This document shows, piece after piece, positions 22,218 to 32,301 of a stretch of DNA of 64,000 nucleotides (positions are counted from its first letter, which is position 1; the number at the start of each line of letters is the position of its first letter). The stretch comes from Paraburkholderia sp. PREW-6R (GTDB lineage Bacteria > Pseudomonadota > Gammaproteobacteria > Burkholderiales > Burkholderiaceae): assembly GCF_039621805.1 (NCBI RefSeq), contig NZ_CP155073.1, positions 1,550,001-1,614,000 of the forward strand, given 5' to 3'. The translations under genes were made by a program, and so were the position numbers. The notes beneath the pieces are model-generated. The model had not been told where the DNA came from, did no database searches, and was given only the letters and a program-made list of their open reading frames with translations.

Positions 22218-22392
22218 TACGTACCCGCTCGGGTACGAAACAACCCGATTTCACACTATTTTCAGCCCTTCGTACCCGACCGGGTACGAAGTAACCGTTT
22301 CGGGTGCACAAAGCGCCGTTTCGTACCCGAACGGGTACGAAATCTGTCCTGTGCCGCGATCGAATGGCATAATGTCCCCGAGCGGGTACGGA
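22218..22392 (+). promoter_or_regulatory. four-site palindromic operator array upstream of hipBA
   Basis: Four 22-bp palindromes occur at 22218-22239, 22269-22290, 22320-22341 and 22371-22392. The second and third have perfect 10-bp arms, TTCGTACCCG and CGGGTACGAA, around a 2-bp centre. The first has one mismatch at the left edge. The fourth has a degenerate left arm and a nine-of-ten right arm. Starts are spaced exactly 51 bp apart, about five helical turns, while the spacers between them differ. The fourth overlaps the candidate -10 box. By analogy with the E. coli hipBA control region, these are probably HipB binding sites. Confidence 0.88.
22368..22373 (+). promoter_or_regulatory. candidate hipBA -10 box
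   Basis: CATAAT lies 37 bp before the hipB GTG and abuts the fourth operator. The -35 region (TGTCCT near 22345) is weak and sits just beside the third operator. Repressor bound at sites three and four would cover the promoter. Confidence 0.45.
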
Positions 22393-22409
22393 CTCGCGAG
22401 GGGCGCACC

Positions 22410-22697
22410 GTGACGCAATCCAACGTTTTCATAACAAACACTACCGAGTTGGGCGAGCTCGTGCGCGCGTCGAGGCTCGCGCAAGGCCTCACGCGCGACG
22501 ACGTCGCCACGTCCACTGGCCTTTCTCCCAAATTCATCACGCACATCGAGGCGGGCAAGTCGACCGCGCAGATCGGCAAGGTGCTGCAACTGCTAAGCGA
22601 ACTGGGCATCAGCCTGCGGGCGCAGGTTTCGGTCGATATTCCGGCCGCCATAGCCAGCAAGGCGCAGCAGCGCAGGCGGACCACTCATGGCCGCTAG
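22410..22697 (+). CDS. hipB: HipB-type antitoxin, XRE-family DNA-binding protein
   Basis: The 95-residue protein starts at a GTG (22410) with GAGGGG upstream. Longer in-frame readings run through the operator palindromes, so I reject them. Residues about 12-67 form a helix-turn-helix of the Cro/XRE type (LVRASRLAQGLTRDDVA, then GLSPKFITHIEAGK). A basic C-terminal tail (QQRRRTTHGR) follows. HipB neutralises and recruits the HipA kinase and represses the operon. The last 11 bases overlap the hipA start, implying translational coupling. The palindromic array upstream fits autoregulation. Confidence 0.88.
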   Translation: MTQSNVFITNTTELGELVRASRLAQGLTRDDVATSTGLSPKFITHIEAGKSTAQIGKVLQLLSELGISLRAQVSVDIPAAIASKAQQRRRTTHGR

Positions 22698-23979
22698 AAC
22701 GCTCGTCGCCTATGCGAATGGCCAGCGTGTCGGCGTGGTGAGCGACGACAGCGGCGTCTGGTCCTTCACCTACGACGAAGGCTGGCTCGCGCAAGCCGGC
22801 GCTTTTGCGCTGTCGCCCGCGTTCCCGCTCAACGCGGAGCCTTTCGTCGACGGATCGAGCCAGCGGCCGGTGCAATGGTTCTTCGACAACCTGCTGCCCG
22901 AAGAGGAGATGCGCACGGCGCTCGCGCGTGAGGCGAAAGTGAATGCGAGCGACGCGTGGGGTTTGCTTGCCTACTATGGCCGCGAATCGGCTGGCGCATT
23001 GACGCTTCTTCCGGAGGGCGAGCACGAGGCCTCCGGCGGTTTGCAGGCTTTGTCCGAGGCGGATCTGGACGCACGCATTCAGGCCATGCCGCAGCGCGCG
23101 CTGACGGCCACCGCGCCCAAACGCATGTCTGCCGCAGGCGCCCAGCAAAAACTGTTGCTCACCTTGCGTGGCGACGCGCCGCACTACGAGCTTTTCGAGC
23201 CGCTCGGCAATGAACCGTCGATGCATCTGCTGAAGCCCGATATGAAGAGCACGGGCTACCCGCATTCGGCGATCAATGAATTTTTCTGCATGCAGCTTGC
23301 GCAGGCGTTGGGCGTGAACGTGCCGCCCACGCATTTCCTGCGCGTGCCTTCGGCCTGCTATGTCATCGACCGTTTCGACCGTGACATGTCCGCGGAGCCG
23401 GTGCGTCGCCTGCACACGGTGGACGCCATGCAACTGCTGAATTACGACCGTCATTTCAAATACCAGAACGCGACCGCGCAGGTACTGAGGGACGCCATTG
23501 AGAAAACCGCCACGCGTGCGCTGGCGCGTCTTGAGGTCTTTCGGTGGGCGATTTTCAACGTGCTGATCGGCAACGCGGATTCGCATCTGAAAAACCTGTC
23601 GTTCTTCGTTAGCAACCGCGGCTACATGCTCGCGCCGTTCTACGATCTGGTGAGCACGGTCGTCTACCATACGCCGACTTATCAGCCGCAGCAGCGCGAC
23701 CGCTGGCCTCACTGCGATCTGACCATGCCGATTGGCGAAGCCATGCAATTCGCAGACGTCTCCAGAAAAAACATGCTGGCCTTCGGCGAAGCGCTTCGCC
23801 TGCCGCCGAAGGGCGCGCAAAGATTACTGGATGGCATGCTGGCCGAGCTGGACACCAAAGTGGCCAGCACGCGCCGCGCTGTCGACGTCATCGCGCAGCC
23901 CACCGCGGGCGAGATCCGTCTGCTCGACTCGATTGTCGCGATGCCCATCGCCGAGATGAGCCGCGCGTTACGCTCCTAG
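22687..23979 (+). CDS. hipA: HipA-type serine/threonine kinase toxin
   Basis: The 430-residue kinase has the HipA N-terminal subdomain, with DNLLPEE near residue 70, and the HipA C-terminal kinase fold. By alignment with E. coli HipA from memory, Ser148 in MSAAGAQQK is the likely inhibitory autophosphorylation site. Lys183 (HLLKP) is the ATP-binding lysine, Asp298 (IGNADSHLKN) the catalytic base and Asp320 (APFYDLVS) the metal ligand. All are intact. E. coli HipA phosphorylates glutamyl-tRNA synthetase and induces persistence; the target here is not shown. The gene overlaps hipB by 11 bp. It lies between purL and a parvulin gene as an apparent insertion into core sequence. Confidence 0.92.
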   Translation: MAARTLVAYANGQRVGVVSDDSGVWSFTYDEGWLAQAGAFALSPAFPLNAEPFVDGSSQRPVQWFFDNLLPEEEMRTALAREAKVNASDAWGLLAYYGRESAGALTLLPEGEHEASGGLQALSEADLDARIQAMPQRALTATAPKRMSAAGAQQKLLLTLRGDAPHYELFEPLGNEPSMHLLKPDMKSTGYPHSAINEFFCMQLAQALGVNVPPTHFLRVPSACYVIDRFDRDMSAEPVRRLHTVDAMQLLNYDRHFKYQNATAQVLRDAIEKTATRALARLEVFRWAIFNVLIGNADSHLKNLSFFVSNRGYMLAPFYDLVSTVVYHTPTYQPQQRDRWPHCDLTMPIGEAMQFADVSRKNMLAFGEALRLPPKGAQRLLDGMLAELDTKVASTRRAVDVIAQPTAGEIRLLDSIVAMPIAEMSRALRS

Positions 23980-24038
23980 ATAACCAGATCCTGGTCAGGC
24001 ATGGCGGACCGCGCCGCCTGAGCCGGATACGACGCCAT

Positions 24039-24077
24039 GAAAAAGCCCCGTTCAGTCGCGGACTGAACGGGGCTTTA
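24039..24077 (+). terminator. bidirectional terminator between hipA and the parvulin gene
   Basis: The arms AAAGCCCCGTTCAGTC and GACTGAACGGGGCTTT enclose a GCG loop. A-rich and T-rich flanks suit the convergent genes. Confidence 0.92.
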
Positions 24078-24093
24078 GCGAGAACAGAACCGC

Positions 24094-24873
24094 TTACTGG
24101 ATCTTCGCGTTCTTGCGCAGGCCTTCTTCGAATGCCTGCAGCTTTTCCTGCTGGATCTGCTGGACGATCTGCGCGCGCACCTGTTCGAGCGGCGGCGGCG
24201 TGACATTGCGCACGTCGTCGACACGGATGATGTGCCAGCCGAATTGCGTATGGACCGGCGAGTTCGTCATCTGGCCTTTTTGCAGATGCGTGGCCGCTTC
24301 AGCGAATTCAGGCACGTAGGCTTTCGGGTCCGACCAGTCGAGGTCGCCGCCGTTCTTGCCCGATCCCGGGTCCTTCGAGTATTGCTTCGCCAGATCTTCG
24401 AAGCTTGCGCCGGCCTTGATCTTCGCGATCAGATCCTTGGCCTGCTGCTCGTTGTCGACGAGGATGTGGTGCAGGTGATATTCCTTGCCGCCCGCGTCCT
24501 TGACCAACGCGTTGTAGCGCGCGGTCACTTCGGCGTCGGTCGGCTGGTTGTTCTTCACGAAGTCTTCGATCAGCGCGCGCAGCACAACGGTTTGCTGGGC
24601 AACGGCGATCTGCGCCTTGACATCCGGGCGATTCGGCAGGCCGCGGCGCAGCGCTTCCTGCATCAGGATTTCGCGGTTCACCAGTTCTTCACGCACGGCC
24701 TGTTGCAGTTGCGGCGTGTTCTGCTGGCCTTGATGCACGAGTTGGTCGACCAGCGCATCGGCGCGCGCTTTGGGAATCGGCGTTCCGTTCACGACGGCAA
24801 TGTTCTGTGCGAATGCAGGTGCGGCCGCAAATGCAGCCACCAATACCCAAAGGCGGGTTTTCTTCAAGGTCAT
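24094..24873 (-). CDS. periplasmic parvulin-type peptidyl-prolyl cis-trans isomerase
   Basis: The 259-residue protein has a cleavable signal peptide ending AAPAFAQ. A SurA/PrsA-like N-terminal helical region follows. The parvulin domain spans about residues 135-230, with EYHLHHILVDNEQQA, DPGSGKNGGDLDWSDP and FGWHIIRVDDVR. It is expected to assist folding of exported proteins. It is the last gene of a minus-strand run with bolA and yciB (12 bp after bolA), a linkage common in Burkholderiales. The C-terminal QEKLQAFEEGLRKNAKIQ is family-like. It is shorter than SurA, having one parvulin domain. Confidence 0.92.
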   Translation of the reverse strand: MTLKKTRLWVLVAAFAAAPAFAQNIAVVNGTPIPKARADALVDQLVHQGQQNTPQLQQAVREELVNREILMQEALRRGLPNRPDVKAQIAVAQQTVVLRALIEDFVKNNQPTDAEVTARYNALVKDAGGKEYHLHHILVDNEQQAKDLIAKIKAGASFEDLAKQYSKDPGSGKNGGDLDWSDPKAYVPEFAEAATHLQKGQMTNSPVHTQFGWHIIRVDDVRNVTPPPLEQVRAQIVQQIQQEKLQAFEEGLRKNAKIQ

Positions 24874-24884
24874 CGAAAATTTTC

Positions 24885-25202
24885 CTAGCGGGGCAACAAA
24901 GCGAATTCTTCGGGCGTGTAAGCCGTGATGGCAAGGGCGTGGATGCCGCGCTGCATGGCATCGGCCAGCGCATCATACACCATGCGATGCCGCGCCACGC
25001 GGGCTTTCCCGGCGAACGCGGCCGCCACGATCGTGACACTGAAATGACCGCCGGCGGAGGCGCCAGCGTGGCCTGCGTGCTGTGCGCTATCGTCCGTGAT
25101 CTGGATCGACGCGACGGGCGCAAGCGCTGCGGTGAGGCGCGCTTCGATCAGCGCGGCGCGCTCCGCGGTGGTGGCGTGCATGAATGCGTCGTTGCTCGTC
25201 AT
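24885..25202 (-). CDS. bolA: BolA family protein
   Basis: The 105-residue protein has the BolA fold with the conserved GGHFSVTIVAAAFAGK and RHRMVYDAL segments. The latter carries the histidine used in Fe-S cluster coordination with monothiol glutaredoxins. A longer-than-usual loop (QHAGHAGASAGG) supplies extra histidines. BolA proteins link iron-sulfur trafficking to cell morphology and stress. The start is 1 bp from the yciB stop, and the stop is 12 bp from the parvulin start, so the three are probably one operon. Confidence 0.93.
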   Translation of the reverse strand: MTSNDAFMHATTAERAALIEARLTAALAPVASIQITDDSAQHAGHAGASAGGHFSVTIVAAAFAGKARVARHRMVYDALADAMQRGIHALAITAYTPEEFALLPR

Positions 25203-25203
25203 G

Positions 25204-25734
25204 TCATTCTTCCTTCATGTACTTCGACAGCCACAGACTCTGTCCGACGATGAACACCACGAGGCATCCCGTTGCGCCGAACAGCTTGAAATTGACCCAC
25301 TGGTCGGTCGTGTAGTTGTACGCGACGAACAGATTGACGAGCCCGAGCAGCACGAAAAAGATTGCCCAGACCACGTTCAGCTTGCCCCATATGGCGTGCG
25401 GCAGTGTGATCTGCTTGCCCATCATCGCTTCGATCAGATTTTTGTTGAAGGCCATTTGCGACACGATCAGCGCGACCGAGAACGCCCAGTACAGCACGGT
25501 CGGCTTCCACTTGATGAACGTGTCGTTGTGCAGCACGAGCGTTGCGCCGCCGAACACGGTGACCACGCCCAGGCTCACCCAGAGCATCGGGTCGACCTTG
25601 CGATGCCGGAAAGCCACCCACGCGATCTGCACCAGCGTGGCGACGATCGCCACTGCCGTCGCCGTAAAAATGCCCCAGATCTTGAAGGCGACGAAGAACA
25701 GGATGATCGGGAACAGATCGAACAAAAATTTCAT
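25204..25734 (-). CDS. yciB: inner-membrane septation/intracellular spreading protein YciB (IspZ)
   Basis: The 176-residue protein begins [18 protein letters not shown], the standard YciB N-terminus, and has about five hydrophobic helices. Conserved pieces include [15 protein letters not shown] and [18 protein letters not shown]. Family members affect septation and envelope integrity in the inner membrane; the biochemical role is not settled. It is first in the yciB-bolA-parvulin run. I reject the 172-residue upstream in-frame extension as low-quality sequence. Confidence 0.93.
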   Translation of the reverse strand: MKFLFDLFPIILFFVAFKIWGIFTATAVAIVATLVQIAWVAFRHRKVDPMLWVSLGVVTVFGGATLVLHNDTFIKWKPTVLYWAFSVALIVSQMAFNKNLIEAMMGKQITLPHAIWGKLNVVWAIFFVLLGLVNLFVAYNYTTDQWVNFKLFGATGCLVVFIVGQSLWLSKYMKEE

Positions 25735-26141
25735 TATCTGGTCGGGAAGACGGAAGAAGTGAGTGAGAGTATGAGGGACGCAGACGACACGGCGCGCGCG
25801 ACGCTCGGCCGCCAACCCGGCCGCGGCGCCATGGCGGTGTCCTCCGGTGTTCTCATCAGACACGTTCCTGCCACGCCCGTGCGCCGGTGATATGACGGAA
25901 ACATGCCGGAAACATGCCGGAGAACGGAACCGATGACATGCACCAGTGCCACCTAACGATGACCCGCACCGATGCAGGACGCTCGTCACAGCCGGAAAAT
26001 TCCAGTTCGCCGAAGTGCCGTGCCACGGGCGCTGCGATGGACCGCGCACCGGTGATCGCCTTGCAAGCCGGATGAAGGCAATCGCGGCCGGCCGAGACCT
26101 TTCACCGGCGCGGCCGGCAACGCGTCGGATTTCGTCCCGCG
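25735..26141. other. intergenic region between yciB and msrB, with a short tandem duplication
   Basis: About 400 bp contain no convincing gene. CGGAAACATGC is perfectly duplicated in tandem at 25896-25906 and 25907-25917. The yciB promoter should lie here, but no strong pair is visible. Confidence 0.5.
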
Positions 26142-26564
26142 TTACTTGGGCTCGAATTGTAACGCAGCCGAGTTGATGCAGTAGCGCAGACCAGTGGGTG
26201 CCGGTCCGTCTTCGAACACATGCCCGAGATGCGCGCCGCAGTTCTTGCATTGCACTTCGATGCGCAGCATGCCGTGCGAGCGGTCGGTTTTCTCGGCGAT
26301 CACTTCGCCGTTGATCGGCTTGAAATAGCTCGGCCAGCCGCAGCCGGCGTCGAACTTGGTGTCCGATTCGAAGAGCGGCGTGCCGCAGCAGACGCAGTCG
26401 TAAACACCGCGGTCCCAGTGGTCATGATAGCGGCCGGTAAACGGCCGTTCGGTGGCCGCATGGCGCGTCACCTGATATTCGATATCCGAAAGCTGCTTGC
26501 GCCATTCGGCGTCGTCTTTCTGCACGGCGGGAACGTCGGGATTGAGGTCGTCGGGCTTGTTCAT
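26142..26564 (-). CDS. msrB: peptide-methionine (R)-S-oxide reductase
   Basis: The 140-residue enzyme reduces the R epimer of methionine sulfoxide in proteins. Zinc ligands appear as CVCCG and CKNCG. The substrate motifs GCGWPSY and HLGHVF are present, and the catalytic cysteine is in [10 protein letters not shown] start at [10 protein letters not shown] rather than the longer frame because it matches family length and is preceded by GGAACC. It shares its strand with selO, 76 bp upstream, and both have redox/stress roles. Confidence 0.96.
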   Translation of the reverse strand: MNKPDDLNPDVPAVQKDDAEWRKQLSDIEYQVTRHAATERPFTGRYHDHWDRGVYDCVCCGTPLFESDTKFDAGCGWPSYFKPINGEVIAEKTDRSHGMLRIEVQCKNCGAHLGHVFEDGPAPTGLRYCINSAALQFEPK

Positions 26565-26640
26565 GATCGGTTCCTGTATCGGGTAGTGGTAAGTGCATGC
26601 GTGCGCGTGTCGCGCGGTGATCCGAACGACTGCGAACGGC

Positions 26641-28197
26641 TCAGGATGAACAGCTGACTTCGAGCGAGCCGGCCCAGTCGGGCGGCAGTCCGGCATACGC
26701 TTCGTTATCCGGCTGTTCATCGAACGGACGGCGCAGCACGGCCACTAAACGTTCCACTTCGGAATAATCCTTCTCTTTCGCGCGGCGGATCGCCGTTTCC
26801 GCCAGATGATTGCGAAGGATGAATTTGGGGTTCACACAGTTCATTGCAATGGCCCGCGCGGCGTCGTCCCGTGTTTCCTCGGACAGCCGTACGCGATAGT
26901 CGTTCGCCCACGCGTCGAACGCGGCGCGGTCGAGGAACAGGTCGCGCACCGACGCGTCGCCGCGCGCGTCGTGCTTCGACACGCGCGCCAGATTGCGGAA
27001 CGTCAGCGTGAAGTCCGCGCGATTGGCGTGCATCACTTCAAAAAGACGATTGACGAGCGTGTCGTCGCCGTCGCGCGCGATCTCGAGCCCGAGCTTTGCG
27101 CGCATGCGCTGCTCCAGTGCCGGCGCGAAGCGATCCTTAAAGCCGCCTAGCACGCGCTGCGCGTCTTCGATCGCCTTGTCGGCGCGTACGCTCTCGTCGT
27201 GCTGCGCTCCAAGCAGCGGCAGCAGGCCCTGCGCGAGGCAGAACAGGTTCCAGTACGCGATCTGCGGTTGCATCCTGTATGCGTAGCGGCCTTGCGTGTC
27301 GGAGTGATTGCAGATGTAGCCGGCGTCGAAGCCGTCCATGAAACCGAACGGGCCGTAGTCGATCGTGAGACCGAGGATCGACATGTTGTCGGTGTTCATC
27401 ACGCCGTGGCAGAAGCCGACCGCCTGCCAATGCACCATCAGGTCCGCGGTCGAGATCACTGCTTCGTTCAGCAGCGCGAGATACGGATCGTCCGCTTCGC
27501 GGCAATGCGGATAGAACCGCTCGATCACGTGATCGGCGAGCGCGCGCAAAGCGTCGGTGCGATCGTTCGCGTAGAAATGCTCGAAGTGACCAAAACGTAC
27601 GAAACTCGGCGCCACGCGTGTGACGACGGCGGCAGTCTCGACTTCCTCGCGACGCACCGGCTGATCGGAGCCGATCACGCACAGCGCGCGCGTGGTGGGT
27701 ATTCCGAGGTGATGCATGGCTTCCGAGCACAGGAACTCGCGGATCGACGAACGCAACACCGCGCGGCCGTCGCCCATGCGTGAATAAGGCGTGCGTCCTG
27801 CGCCTTTGAGCTGTAATTCAAAGCGCCTGCCGTCGTGGTCCAGCTCACCGAGGCCAAGCGCACGGCCGTCGCCGAGCTGACCGGCCCAGACGCCGAACTG
27901 GTGCCCTGAGTAGACCGATGCATACGGCAGCGCCTCTGAAGGCCATTCGCGCGTGGCGTTGCCGCTGAACAGTTCGGCGAAACCGGGGTCGTTCTGAATG
28001 TCCGGTGCGAGACCGAGCAGCGCGGCGGTCTGCGCGGAGAAGCCAACCACGTAGGGGTCACTGAGCGGCGCCGCCGGCAGGCGCGTGAGAAACGTGCTGC
28101 CGAGCCGCGCGAACGCGTCTCCGGGTGATTCGACGAGTAATTCGGATAAAGCCGACAGCGGACCGGATAACCCTGCAATGCTTGGGGAAAACGACAT
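26641..28197 (-). CDS. selO: protein adenylyltransferase SelO (YdiU)
   Basis: The 518-residue pseudokinase-fold enzyme transfers AMP to Ser, Thr or Tyr of target proteins. Visible family motifs are [42 protein letters not shown], and [22 protein letters not shown] with the catalytic Asn and Asp residues. The C-terminal RNHLAETAI follows, and the protein ends SCSS with the conserved redox-active cysteine near the terminus. The length is typical. SelO is associated with oxidative stress, which fits its msrB neighbour. Confidence 0.95.
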   Translation of the reverse strand: MSFSPSIAGLSGPLSALSELLVESPGDAFARLGSTFLTRLPAAPLSDPYVVGFSAQTAALLGLAPDIQNDPGFAELFSGNATREWPSEALPYASVYSGHQFGVWAGQLGDGRALGLGELDHDGRRFELQLKGAGRTPYSRMGDGRAVLRSSIREFLCSEAMHHLGIPTTRALCVIGSDQPVRREEVETAAVVTRVAPSFVRFGHFEHFYANDRTDALRALADHVIERFYPHCREADDPYLALLNEAVISTADLMVHWQAVGFCHGVMNTDNMSILGLTIDYGPFGFMDGFDAGYICNHSDTQGRYAYRMQPQIAYWNLFCLAQGLLPLLGAQHDESVRADKAIEDAQRVLGGFKDRFAPALEQRMRAKLGLEIARDGDDTLVNRLFEVMHANRADFTLTFRNLARVSKHDARGDASVRDLFLDRAAFDAWANDYRVRLSEETRDDAARAIAMNCVNPKFILRNHLAETAIRRAKEKDYSEVERLVAVLRRPFDEQPDNEAYAGLPPDWAGSLEVSCSS

Positions 28198-28298
28198 ATT
28201 GAGCGCCTCTCGATTAGCCGATATTGTAAATCCGCGCTTGCGGGCCCGCTGGCGGCCGCAAATCTCAATGAAGCGAACAGGCGAGGAGACCCTTCTTT

Positions 28299-29984
28299 AT
28301 GACGACGCCGCTGCTTGGCCAGATGATGGACATACCGCTGACCGTGCCCTCACTGCTTGCCCATGCCGCGCGGCATTTCGGCAGCACGGAGATCGTGTCG
28401 CGGCGCATCGAAGGCGATCTGCATCGGTATACGTATCGTGATTGTGAAAAGCGCGCGAAGCAACTCGCCCAGGCGCTGATCGCGCTAGGCGTCGAACCCG
28501 GTGAGCGGATTGGAACACTCGCGTGGAATGGTTACCGGCACCTCGAGGCATATTACGGCACGACCGGCTTTGGCGCCGTGTGCCACACAATCAACCCGCG
28601 TCTGTTCTGCGATCAGATCGCCTACATCATCAACCATGCGGACGACGCCTACGTGCTGTTCGACACCACGTTCGCGCCGCTCGTCGATACGCTCGCACCG
28701 CAGTGCCCGAAAGTGCGCGGCTGGATCGCGCTGGCCGACGAGGCCGATCTGCCGGCAATGCAAACGCCCGCGCTCAGCTACGAAACGCTGGTCGACGCGC
28801 AGGACGGCAGCTTCGAATGGCCGCCGCTCGACGAGCGCCAGGCTTCGTATCTCTGCTATACGTCCGGCACCACGGGCAATCCGAAGGGGGCGCTGTACTC
28901 GCATCGCTCGACCGTGCTGCATGCGTTCGGCGCGTCGCTGCCCGATGCGATGAGCCTGTCCGCGCGCGACAGCGTTTTGCCCGTCGTGCCGATGTTCCAT
29001 GTGAACGCGTGGGGCATTCCGCACGCCGCGCCGCTCACGGGCGCCAAGCTCGTGCTTCCCGGCAAGGACCTCGACGGCAAGTCGCTCTACGAACTGATGG
29101 AAAGCGAACGCGTCACGTACTCGGCCGGCGTGCCGACGGTCTGGCTGGGTCTGCTCAACTATCTGCGCGAGGCGAAAGTGCGCTTTTCGTCGCTCAATCG
29201 CACGGTGATTGGCGGCAGTGCATGTCCGCCCGCCATGCTGCGTACTTTCGAAGACGATTACGGCGTGCAGGTGATCCATGCGTGGGGCATGACGGAAATG
29301 TCGCCGCTCGGCACGTTGTCCAAACTCACGTGGGCGCAGAGCCAGCGTCCGCTGGAGGATCAGCGCAAGCTGCTGGAAAAGCAGGGACACGCGCTTTATG
29401 GCGTGGATATGAAAATCGTCGGCGAAGACGGCCGCGAGTTGCCTTGGGACGGCGTTGCGTTCGGCGATCTGCATGTACGTGGACCGTGGGTGATCGACCG
29501 TTATTTTCGTCGGGACGACTCGCCGCTCGTGGACGGCTGGTTTCCGACCGGCGACGTTGCGACCATCGACCCCGACAGCTTCCTGAACATCACGGACCGC
29601 TCCAAGGACGTCATCAAGTCAGGCGGCGAATGGATCAGTTCGATCGACATCGAGAACGTAGCGATCGCTCATCCGGGCGTAGCGGAAGCGGCGTGTATCG
29701 CCTGCGCGCATCCGCGCTGGACCGAGCGTCCGCTGCTGGTGGTGGTGAGGCGGCCGGGCTTCGATGTCACGCGTGAGGAACTGCTCGCGTTCTACGACGG
29801 CAAGGTCGCCAAATGGTGGATTCCCGACGACGTCGCGTTCGTCGACGAACTCCCGCACACGGCCACCGGCAAGCTGCAAAAGCTGAAGTTGCGCGACATC
29901 TTCCGCGATCATGTGCTGCCGTCCGCGCGGGAAGAGGAAAAGGACTGCCCGCTGACGCCGCTTGCCAGGGGAAACCCCGCCTGA
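28299..29984 (+). CDS. fatty-acyl-CoA ligase (AMP-binding family)
   Basis: The 561-residue ligase has the adenylation motif [18 protein letters not shown] near residue 187, the [10 protein letters not shown] block, and [12 protein letters not shown] with [15 protein letters not shown]. The catalytic lysine lies near the C-terminus in [13 protein letters not shown]. The overall pattern fits medium/long-chain acyl-CoA ligases and the related methylthiopropionate-CoA ligase group. It activates a carboxylic acid for beta-oxidation. It is followed by bifunctional FadB-like and thiolase genes, giving a nearly complete oxidation set apart from an acyl-CoA dehydrogenase. The exact substrate is not inferable. 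Confidence 0.9.
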   Translation: MTTPLLGQMMDIPLTVPSLLAHAARHFGSTEIVSRRIEGDLHRYTYRDCEKRAKQLAQALIALGVEPGERIGTLAWNGYRHLEAYYGTTGFGAVCHTINPRLFCDQIAYIINHADDAYVLFDTTFAPLVDTLAPQCPKVRGWIALADEADLPAMQTPALSYETLVDAQDGSFEWPPLDERQASYLCYTSGTTGNPKGALYSHRSTVLHAFGASLPDAMSLSARDSVLPVVPMFHVNAWGIPHAAPLTGAKLVLPGKDLDGKSLYELMESERVTYSAGVPTVWLGLLNYLREAKVRFSSLNRTVIGGSACPPAMLRTFEDDYGVQVIHAWGMTEMSPLGTLSKLTWAQSQRPLEDQRKLLEKQGHALYGVDMKIVGEDGRELPWDGVAFGDLHVRGPWVIDRYFRRDDSPLVDGWFPTGDVATIDPDSFLNITDRSKDVIKSGGEWISSIDIENVAIAHPGVAEAACIACAHPRWTERPLLVVVRRPGFDVTREELLAFYDGKVAKWWIPDDVAFVDELPHTATGKLQKLKLRDIFRDHVLPSAREEEKDCPLTPLARGNPA

Positions 29985-29991
29985 CGATAAT

Positions 29992-30020
29992 TGAACGAGC
30001 GTGCTTTTTTGTGTATTCTG
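29992..30020 (+). promoter_or_regulatory. candidate sigma-70 promoter for the fadB-like gene
   Basis: TTGAAC (29992-29997) and TATTCT (30015-30020) are separated by 17 bp. They begin just after the ligase stop and lie about 115 bp before the next start. This suggests the fadB-like gene and thiolase can be transcribed independently. Confidence 0.5.
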
Positions 30021-30133
30021 CCTGCTGACCGGAAAGTCGAACACAAAAGTCGGAGAATGAGCCGACGCGATGAACCGGACGGGCGGCGCACCATGCGCCG
30101 TCCTCATCGCACGATCCGCATGGAGGCAGGCAG

Positions 30134-32218
30134 ATGGCAGTGGACTACACAACCCATGACGGCGTAGCCGTCATCACGCTGAACAATCCGCCGGTGAACG
30201 GGCTCGGCCTTTCCACGCGCGTTAGCGTCGTCGAAGGCATCGAGCGTGCGCAGAACGATCCTGCCATCAAGGCGATCGTTTTGACAGGCGCCGGCAAAGC
30301 CTTTTCCGGCGGCGCGGATATCACCGAATTCAACACGCCGAAGGCCACCCAGGAGCCGACGCTCCATACCGTCATCAGGACCGTGGAAAGCAGCGCGAAG
30401 CCGGTGGTCGCGGCCATTCACAGCGTCGCGATGGGCGGCGGACTGGAACTGGCGCTCGGCGCGCACTACCGCATCGCGGCGCCCGGCGCGCAGATCGCGC
30501 TGCCCGAAGTGAAGCTCGGCATTCTGCCGGGCGCGGGCGGCACGCAGCGCCTGCCGCGCGCAATCGGTCTCGAAGCCGCGCTCAACATGATCGTGTCCGG
30601 CACGCCGGTGCTATCGGAGAAACTGACCGACTCGGGCCTCTTCGACGAAGTCGTGCAAGGCGATCTGGCAGAAGCGGCGATCGCTTTCGCGCGCAAGGTC
30701 GGCGCGAAAGAGGGCCCGCACCCGAAACTGCGCGAGCGCAATATCGAGCACCCGAACGCCGCGGGGTTCATCCAGTTCGCACGCAATACGGTCGGCGCAA
30801 TCGCTAAGCATTTCCCCGCGCCGCTCAAGTGTATCGACGCCGTTGAAGCGGGCGTGCTGAACGGATTCGACAAGGGGCTCGCGATCGAACGGGAGTGTTT
30901 CGTCGCACTCTTGCAGACGCCTGAAAGCCGTGCGTTGCGTCATGCGTTTTTCGGCGAACGGGCGGCCAGCAAGATACCCGATGTGCCGTCCGATACGCCG
31001 GTGCGCGAAATCAGTCAGGTGGCCGTGATCGGCGCGGGCACGATGGGCGGCGGCATCGCGATGAATTTCATCAACGCGGGCATACCGGTCACGTTGCTGG
31101 AGATGAAACAGGACGCACTCGAGCGCGGCATCGCGACGATTCGCAAGAACTACGAAGCAACGGTAAAGAAGGGCAAGCTGAAGCCGGAAGCGCTCGAACA
31201 GCGCATGGCGCTCATTACGCCCACACTGTCCTACGACGACCTGAAGCACGCCGACCTGATCGTCGAGGCGGTGTTCGAAGAACTCGGCGTGAAAGAGCAG
31301 GTGTTCAGGCGGCTCGATGAGGTCGCCAAACCCGGCGCCATCCTGGCGTCGAATACATCCACGCTCGACGTCGACAGGATCGCCGCGTTCACGAAGCGTC
31401 CGCAAGACGTGGTCGGCATGCATTTTTTCAGCCCGGCCAACGTGATGAAGCTGCTCGAAGTGGTGCGCGGCAAGGAAATAGCGAAAGACGTGCTCGCCAC
31501 CGTGATGCAACTCGCGAAGAAGATCCGCAAAACGGCAGTGGTGTCGGGCGTGTGCGATGGTTTTATCGGCAACCGCATGGTCGAGCAGTACATCCGTCAG
31601 GCGCTCTTCATGCTCGAAGAAGGCGCGTTGCCCGCACAGGTCGACCGCGCAATCGAGAAGTTCGGTTTCGCAATGGGGCCGTTCCGCATGAGCGATCTGG
31701 CCGGCAACGACATCGGCTGGGCGATTCGCAAGCGCCGGTATCAGGAACAGCCGGAGATGCATTACTCGAAGATCGCCGACCGGTTGTGCGAGACGGGGCG
31801 CTTCGGCCAGAAGACCGGCGGCGGCTGGTATGACTACAAGCCAGGCGATCGCACCGCGTATCCGTCGAAAGCGGTGGACGACATGATCGTCGCATTCTCG
31901 AACGAAACGGGCGTGACGCGCCGCAGGATCAGCGACGAGGAAATCGTCGAGCGGCTCGTGTTCGCGCTCGTGAACGAAGGCGCGAAGATTCTGGATGAAG
32001 GCATTGCGTCGAAGGCGTCGGACATCGACATGGTTTATCTGACCGGCTACGGCTTTCCGCTTCATCGCGGCGGCCCGATGCTCTATGCGGACACGGTTGG
32101 GCTCTACAACGTCGAGCGCGCGATTCGCCGCTATGCGTCGCAGCCGAACGGCGATGCGTGGCAACTGGCGCCGCGCATCGCGGCGCTGGCGCAGAAGGGC
32201 CAAGGCTTCAACGGCTGA
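30134..32218 (+). CDS. bifunctional enoyl-CoA hydratase / 3-hydroxyacyl-CoA dehydrogenase (FadB/FadJ-like)
   Basis: The 694-residue protein fuses two beta-oxidation enzymes. The N-terminal crotonase domain has [13 protein letters not shown] and the catalytic-loop region [14 protein letters not shown], plus [16 protein letters not shown] linker leads to the NAD-binding dehydrogenase domain with [15 protein letters not shown] (about residue 298) and the active-site [15 protein letters not shown] and GFIGNRM segments. The C-terminal domain repeat ends with [13 protein letters not shown]. It hydrates enoyl-CoA and oxidises the hydroxyacyl-CoA. The thiolase gene follows 83 bp downstream, as in fadBA-type operons. 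Confidence 0.95.
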   Translation: MAVDYTTHDGVAVITLNNPPVNGLGLSTRVSVVEGIERAQNDPAIKAIVLTGAGKAFSGGADITEFNTPKATQEPTLHTVIRTVESSAKPVVAAIHSVAMGGGLELALGAHYRIAAPGAQIALPEVKLGILPGAGGTQRLPRAIGLEAALNMIVSGTPVLSEKLTDSGLFDEVVQGDLAEAAIAFARKVGAKEGPHPKLRERNIEHPNAAGFIQFARNTVGAIAKHFPAPLKCIDAVEAGVLNGFDKGLAIERECFVALLQTPESRALRHAFFGERAASKIPDVPSDTPVREISQVAVIGAGTMGGGIAMNFINAGIPVTLLEMKQDALERGIATIRKNYEATVKKGKLKPEALEQRMALITPTLSYDDLKHADLIVEAVFEELGVKEQVFRRLDEVAKPGAILASNTSTLDVDRIAAFTKRPQDVVGMHFFSPANVMKLLEVVRGKEIAKDVLATVMQLAKKIRKTAVVSGVCDGFIGNRMVEQYIRQALFMLEEGALPAQVDRAIEKFGFAMGPFRMSDLAGNDIGWAIRKRRYQEQPEMHYSKIADRLCETGRFGQKTGGGWYDYKPGDRTAYPSKAVDDMIVAFSNETGVTRRRISDEEIVERLVFALVNEGAKILDEGIASKASDIDMVYLTGYGFPLHRGGPMLYADTVGLYNVERAIRRYASQPNGDAWQLAPRIAALAQKGQGFNG

Positions 32219-32301
32219 GGCGGTTCGAGCTTCGGCAGGAGCCTCGCCGACCCCCTCTATCGCGACGCGCCACACTTGACATCTGGAAGCAGGAGACATG
32301 C

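Noticed and set aside
22218..22392. Operator array considered as a CRISPR-like repeat-spacer array
   Set aside because: Regular 51-bp spacing of 22-bp repeats is superficially CRISPR-like. However, the repeats are perfect dyads, there are only four, no cas genes occur, and the array abuts a hipBA promoter.
22212..22409. Upstream in-frame extension of hipB
   Set aside because: It would translate through three operator palindromes and the promoter. The GTG at 22410 has a GAGGGG site and gives a normal HipB length.
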